DNA of 64,000 bases from contig OY747705.1 in assembly GCA_963556495.2 (NCBI GenBank), positions 4,221,501 through 4,285,500 of the forward strand, given 5' to 3'. Shown in pieces: positions 58,480 through 64,000 of this stretch (position 1 is its first letter; every line of letters begins with the position of its first letter). Position numbers and translations under genes: made by a program. Below the pieces are notes generated by a model, which was not told the DNA's origin, did not search any database, and worked only from the letters and a program-made list of their open reading frames with translations. Origin of the DNA: Valencia hispanica. Lineage: Eukaryota > Chordata > Actinopteri > Cyprinodontiformes > Valenciidae.

Positions 58480-58790
58480 GGTGATTAATAGAAATATTAT
58501 CGTTTCTTAGTGGTCCGACCAGAGTTCTGACTTGAATCTGATAGAGAATCTGTGGAGGGAGCAAAAGATTAGGGTGGTGGCAAGAAGGCCTCCCAGCCTT
58601 GAAGACCTGAAACTCATCATCACTTAGAGGGGTATCAATAATTTGAACATTTCTTTTTTTTACTAAAATGTACATAAAAAACAGTTTTTTTTTATTTATG
58701 CTCTTTTTACACTGTTTTGTTATGTTTTTAGTCAGAAACAAACCTCTTGGTTGAGAGAAAATCTTAAACCTAAATCTGCAGGAGATGTGA
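58480..58790 (+). mobile_element. Tc1-like transposase C-terminal fragment
   Basis: The + strand reads [20 protein letters not shown] in a broken frame, the region around the catalytic Glu of a Tc1 transposase. It is followed by a terminus-like stretch (GGGTATCAATAATTTGAACA). Only the last third of the gene remains, and it abuts the right end of the Harbinger derivative. Confidence 0.6.
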
Positions 58791-59444
58791 GTGGTTTAGA
58801 GCCTAAATGTACAAGAAGAATGTGTCTCATCCTCAGGGTGATATTATCTGCATCTGATTCTTCTGATCAACGTACTTCTTAGTCAATCAGGCACTGAAAG
58901 ATCGCCCACTGTCTCTGCTCCCTCTGCACTATGCTGCTGCTGCCACCTTCTATCATGTTACACTTGCTCCACAGTCGCCTCTCACTGTTTGCCCACAATG
59001 GTTATGGGTCTGTGACTGCCTCCCTGGGTGGATCAGGGGCGCAATACTGTCAACCTCCATTCCTTGTCGAGACCCTTCAGCTGATTGCGTCGTGTAACAA
59101 GCATGTAGATCATAGATTGAACGCTTTAAGGAGCTAATGTCTAGATAATGATCTCAGTGATGATTGATTTCACCTTTAATGCATCCTTTCTTTGCTTTGT
59201 GTTCTTTGTTCACTCCGTTTCTAATGTATTTCCACCACTACCTCCCTTTAAAGCTGAATGATTGCTGCGGACTTGCTTAGTTTGTTTTGGTGCTGCTCAT
59301 TCTCCTTTTTCTTAGTTCTTTCCTTTTATTCTTCAGCTGCTGTTTCATAAATATGTGAAGCAAACTGACCTCTATGGAAAGCGGTTAAGCTGTGTTGTAT
59401 TTGTAATTTCTTTTTAAATCCTGTTCTGTCTGCCTTCCGTTTAG

Positions 59445-59503
59445 GTCCATTCCCCTTACTTCAGCCTGGGTTGTGCATTCCTAAATATGACCACTATAAC
59501 TGA
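59445..59503 (+). CDS. Second candidate alternative terminal exon (phase 1)
   Basis: After the acceptor TCTGCCTTCCGTTTAG, phase-1 reading gives PFPLLQPGLCIPKYDHYN and TGA. It lies 75 bp upstream of the acceptor at 59579, and both enter in phase 1. The peptide is short and unrecognised, so chance is a serious alternative. Confidence 0.18.
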
Positions 59504-59578
59504 ATGTGACCTAGCATTTTACTCGCATTGTTCTTACACTGAAGCTTAACTGACTGTCTCTTTTCCCTGTTTTCCCAG

Positions 59579-59670
59579 ATATCTTCAGTGATCTGTGTAT
59601 GGCAGCACTCTCTGACTCTGAAGAGAACTCAGTCAGTACTTGGGAAGATTCGTCTCAGGACTGCAAATAA
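59579..59670 (+). CDS. Candidate alternative terminal exon (phase 1) downstream of the RhoGEF end
   Basis: The sequence TCTCTTTTCCCTGTTTTCCCAG is one of the best acceptors in the window. It is followed by 92 nt that, read in phase 1, encode IFSDLCMAALSDSEENSVS then TWEDSSQDCK and TAA. Exons at 2822, 15262, 22537, 25693 and 26081 all leave in phase 1, so any of them could join it; the exons at 42211 and 53318 cannot. It may be an alternative acidic C-terminus, an exon of another gene, or chance. I do not recognise the peptide. Confidence 0.3.
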
Positions 59671-60054
59671 ACTTCAGTGGACTGTTGTAATTCTTTGATC
59701 AGGTCAATAACTGGTGGCTTTAACATGTCATTTGAAATATGCCTTGCTCTTGTTGGTTAGTTGTCATTTTTTTGTGTTTGATTCACTGATCTTTGTCAGG
59801 GAGACTCCTGCAGGAAGAAGCTGGAAATTTACCAAGCTCCAAGTTTTTGAAAGCCAGGTCCTGTATTTTTACTCCCATCTAGAGTAGCAACTATATACAG
59901 TAAACACATTCCATAATTTTAGATGTACAGTCTCTTCAGAAACTATTCAGACCCCTTCAAATATTGTACTTTTTTAATATTATTTTAAATTCAAATTAAA
60001 AAATGTTGTTGGTAATTTGTACTGATAATTTAAAACGATGAAACTGACTTTAAA

Positions 60055-61200
<1,146 letters not shown>

Positions 61201-61737
61201 CTGCTTTCTTATTCTCATAGAGATGCTCTGTAGTTGTTTCTGTAAAAAGGGAGGAGATACATTTTCTTCTCCAAATGGTCCCTTTATTCTAACGTCCCCA
61301 GAACACGTATCTTCTGGTAAACCGTTGCTATTTATTCTCTGTTGTATTCTGAACCTCAGTGGAGTGTCTAGTGTTTCACCTTACATCAGAACATTGATGT
61401 AGATAAGATGAAGTTGATAGCACTTGTGGATCCAAAGAATCTGAAAAACTTAAAAAATGCAAAAATAACTTTAATGTGAAAGTTATTTTTAATTTTTACC
61501 TAACCAGCAAACAAAAATATGTATGTATATATTTTAATGATGTCGTAGTACAGCAAAGCAGGGAGAACCCAAGCGCCGACATGTTAGCGGTAAAAGGGAT
61601 TGAATGAACAAAATCCAGGAATTAATATAGCAAATTGCTTTAACAGGTGTAGGGTAAACAGACGGAGAAAGCAGCGAGGAGTGACTGAATCTGAATCGTT
61701 TAAATACTGAGGAGGAGGTGATGAATGAGAAACCTGA

Positions 61738-61869
<132 letters not shown>

Positions 61870-62109
61870 AAGAAAAAAAGCAGCTGGGCAGGAAAGCTGA
61901 ACTGGAAAAGAGCTCTTTAACTGGGAGTATATGATGCGCATCCCCAAAGCTTAAATAATGCCTTAACAACGACTAAATCCCAGTTGAGAAGGAAGCTTTG
62001 TGGGTGCAAACCAGCGAGAGGAGGAAGAATTTCAAAATATCTCGTCCATCCATCATAATGGGGAAAGATCAACGTCTCTCTGTCAAGCTTTCTGACCACA
62101 CGACCTGAC

Positions 62110-62460
62110 AAAGATTTAAAGAGGAGCGGCAAAAGCAAATGAGGTGGATTAGCAGTTCTGGCCAGTGACTTATGGTGCCATTCAGGAGATGTTACTGTGG
62201 AACATTGTCTCTTTCCCTGGATGTTGGGCTGTTAGCATGTCGTGTCATGTATGACAGTTACAGTATGAGACTGTCATACAGCAACAGTGTCTTAAGTCAG
62301 AGTCTTCTTCAAATTTGCTGCAAGACTGACTGCTACCTGAGATTCTTCCTGCCCACAGTATCATCCTAACACGACTCTTTGAAGATACTTGGATGATATG
62401 AGTTATGAAAACATTTCAACATTTTTATCTCTGTCATAAAAAAGCCTTTTTAAATTGAAT
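62110..62460 (+). repeat. LINE 3' end, copy 2 of a pair
   Basis: It matches 15835-16185 in the same orientation, with small indels (GCGGCAAAAGCAAATGAGGT, TGCAAGACTGACTGCTACCT, TTCTTCCTGCCCACA). It lies inside the segment bounded by the Tc1-like repeats at 59938 and 62632. Confidence 0.55.
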
Positions 62461-62632
62461 TGAACTGTTAAGTCGAATGAAGTGGTTTTATTTCACTTAT
62501 ACAATACATATACATGAAAACAAAGCTGTTTAACATGATTTCATTTTCTTTGAGTTTTTCGGTGAAGATTATTGAAGATTTTTTTTAAGTATGAAAAACC
62601 TGAAAAGGTCTGAATGCTTCCTGAGGAGACTG

Positions 62633-64000
62633 TCCTGGAAAAACTTGCTTTTTTCACATCTGAAAGAATTAAATATCTGGAAAATTTACTGTAAAAATGC
62701 CTACATTGTTTTAACAGCTCTTAAGTGGACCAGAATATGTTTGTTACAAGGCTTTATATAAGGGGAAATACTGAGAAAACATGACAGTGATACAAAAATA
62801 TACCTAATCAGTTTTATGTCACTCAGGGGCATAACTAGCCTGGCAAGCCATTCTATATATATATGTAATATATACTGTATATAGTCGAACCACAACCCAT
62901 AGACAGAGCTAATTCTTTGGGGTGGAATCTATGGTTGTCTTTCAAACTGTCTCTGCATGCAATTGGGTAGCACCAGGACCAATCAGAGCAATGAACAACA
63001 TAACTTATTAATAGCGACGGTAATCAGACAACAGGGCAGTCTGCCATACACTGTCGAAGAAGAAGAAGAACAGGACAGTCATGGCGTCAAACATCAACAT
63101 CAATGACTTCTGTCGTCCTTGTCAGAAAAACATGAAAATATCGGGTGTACTGACAACAGACCATTCCTGAGCCACCGCCATCTTTGTTGTTTTGGTCCGT
63201 TGCAGCTCTGCCATAATGGTGCTAAGCCCAACCAACGGCTCTCTACTAACATACAGCGCTGTGAGTGGCCCGGCCTACACTTAGCCGAGCCAATGGTTGA
63301 CCTGCTGAGACTACAATGGAGCGTGGCTATACCGACCTGCAGAGCAACATTTTTGCTATGGTTTTTCTAGATTTCTAGGTTAAGGCATAACGGCTATTTT
63401 TGCACACAGAGTTTAAAGTTTTGTAGGGTTCATGTTGGAGGCAAACTGATGGGCTGTGTTTGCTGTGTTTCAATTGACTTTAAAGAAAATAGCTGGTTTT
63501 GTTTTTCATTTCAGGAGAGCAAGATGGTAATGTTGTCCATCTGCATACTTCAGTTTGATGAAGAGGTGTTGTGCTCCATCCAAAATTAGATGTTATTAGC
63601 CTACAAGGCCATGATACCTAAACCCCAGCATGCAGAGTCACTTCATGGATCCATGATTGAATGACTACATAAGGCTTGGACTGATTGGTGCAACATGAAC
63701 ACATTTCCTCTGTCAGGGATTCTTGCATCTAGGAAAATCTAATTCAGAACAAATTCCTTTTATCAGCTAATGATAGTTAAATCACTTCCTGGCAGAAAAA
63801 TCAATCAAATGTGATGCGTTTTCCATTTTCTTCTTTGTACATCATCATGGAAAGTATGAGGAAGAAGCCAGATGGCTTCTGAAGGAAATGATCGTTTCTG
63901 TTTTCAGAAAGCGATTTATCTCCTCGACACGTTATGCTTCATGACCCAGAGAAAAACTTACACTCATTTCTACATAATGAGATTCTGCTCAAAGCATTTC
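62633..64000. other. Right edge of the window, no gene established
   Basis: A 29-codon frame at 63081-63170 begins MASNININDFCRPCQKNMKI, with a CxxC pair, after a GAAGAAGAAGAA run. It may be the start of a transposon-borne zinc-finger gene, cut short by TGA. The rest has no supported feature. Confidence 0.35.

Overview
The window is vertebrate, almost certainly teleost fish. It carries Rex3-type RTE, L2/Maui-type, L1-Tx1-type, Tc1/mariner, hAT and Harbinger remnants, fish-style LINE tails, long di- and tetranucleotide repeats, and one split gene with GT-AG introns. There is no bacterial-style gene organisation, and I saw no tRNA, rRNA or CRISPR array.

The only host gene I can support runs on the + strand from 2822 to 53408. 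Eight small exons (2822-2900, 15262-15381, 22537-22626, 25693-25764, 26081-26191, 41102-41211, 42211-42302, 53318-53408) have splice phases that fit end to end and close with a stop codon. They encode the C-terminal part of an MCF2/MCF2L (Dbl/Dbs) family Rho guanine-nucleotide exchange factor: the last helix of the PH domain, a Ser-rich and basic linker, an acidic stretch, and a shortened SH3-like tail. The catalytic DH domain and most of the PH domain lie upstream of the window. Two more candidate terminal exons with good acceptors sit at 59445 and 59579.

The introns hold the rest. From left to right: a probable MITE (6426-6968); two tandem Rex3-like RTE copies on the - strand (7075-9908); an L2/Maui-like LINE on the - strand (10890-14160); a Tc1 remnant (18595-19345) and a decayed one (22776-23830); foldback hairpins near 24.05 and 25.05 kb; and a nearly complete Tc1 element with 205-bp inverted repeats (26950-28535).

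The largest structure is a minisatellite of about 9.5 kb (about 350 units of 27 bp, 29314-38797) in the 14.9-kb intron. Further right lie an L1-Tx1 fragment and a Tc1 fragment nested between inverted terminal repeats (43247-45945), a (TG)n tract, a hAT MITE with an 8-bp target duplication (51080-51548), a (GGAT)n tract, another Tc1 remnant (54150-55180), a deleted Harbinger element (57624-58434), and a 2.7-kb segment bounded by Tc1-like inverted repeats (59938-62632).

The minisatellite is the standout. Its 27-bp period is divisible by three and almost free of stop codons, so it opens huge spurious reading frames in five of six frames. Its G-rich strand is the sense strand of the host gene, and each unit carries a two-quartet G-quadruplex motif and a CAGGTG E-box. 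It also shows nested higher-order duplications.
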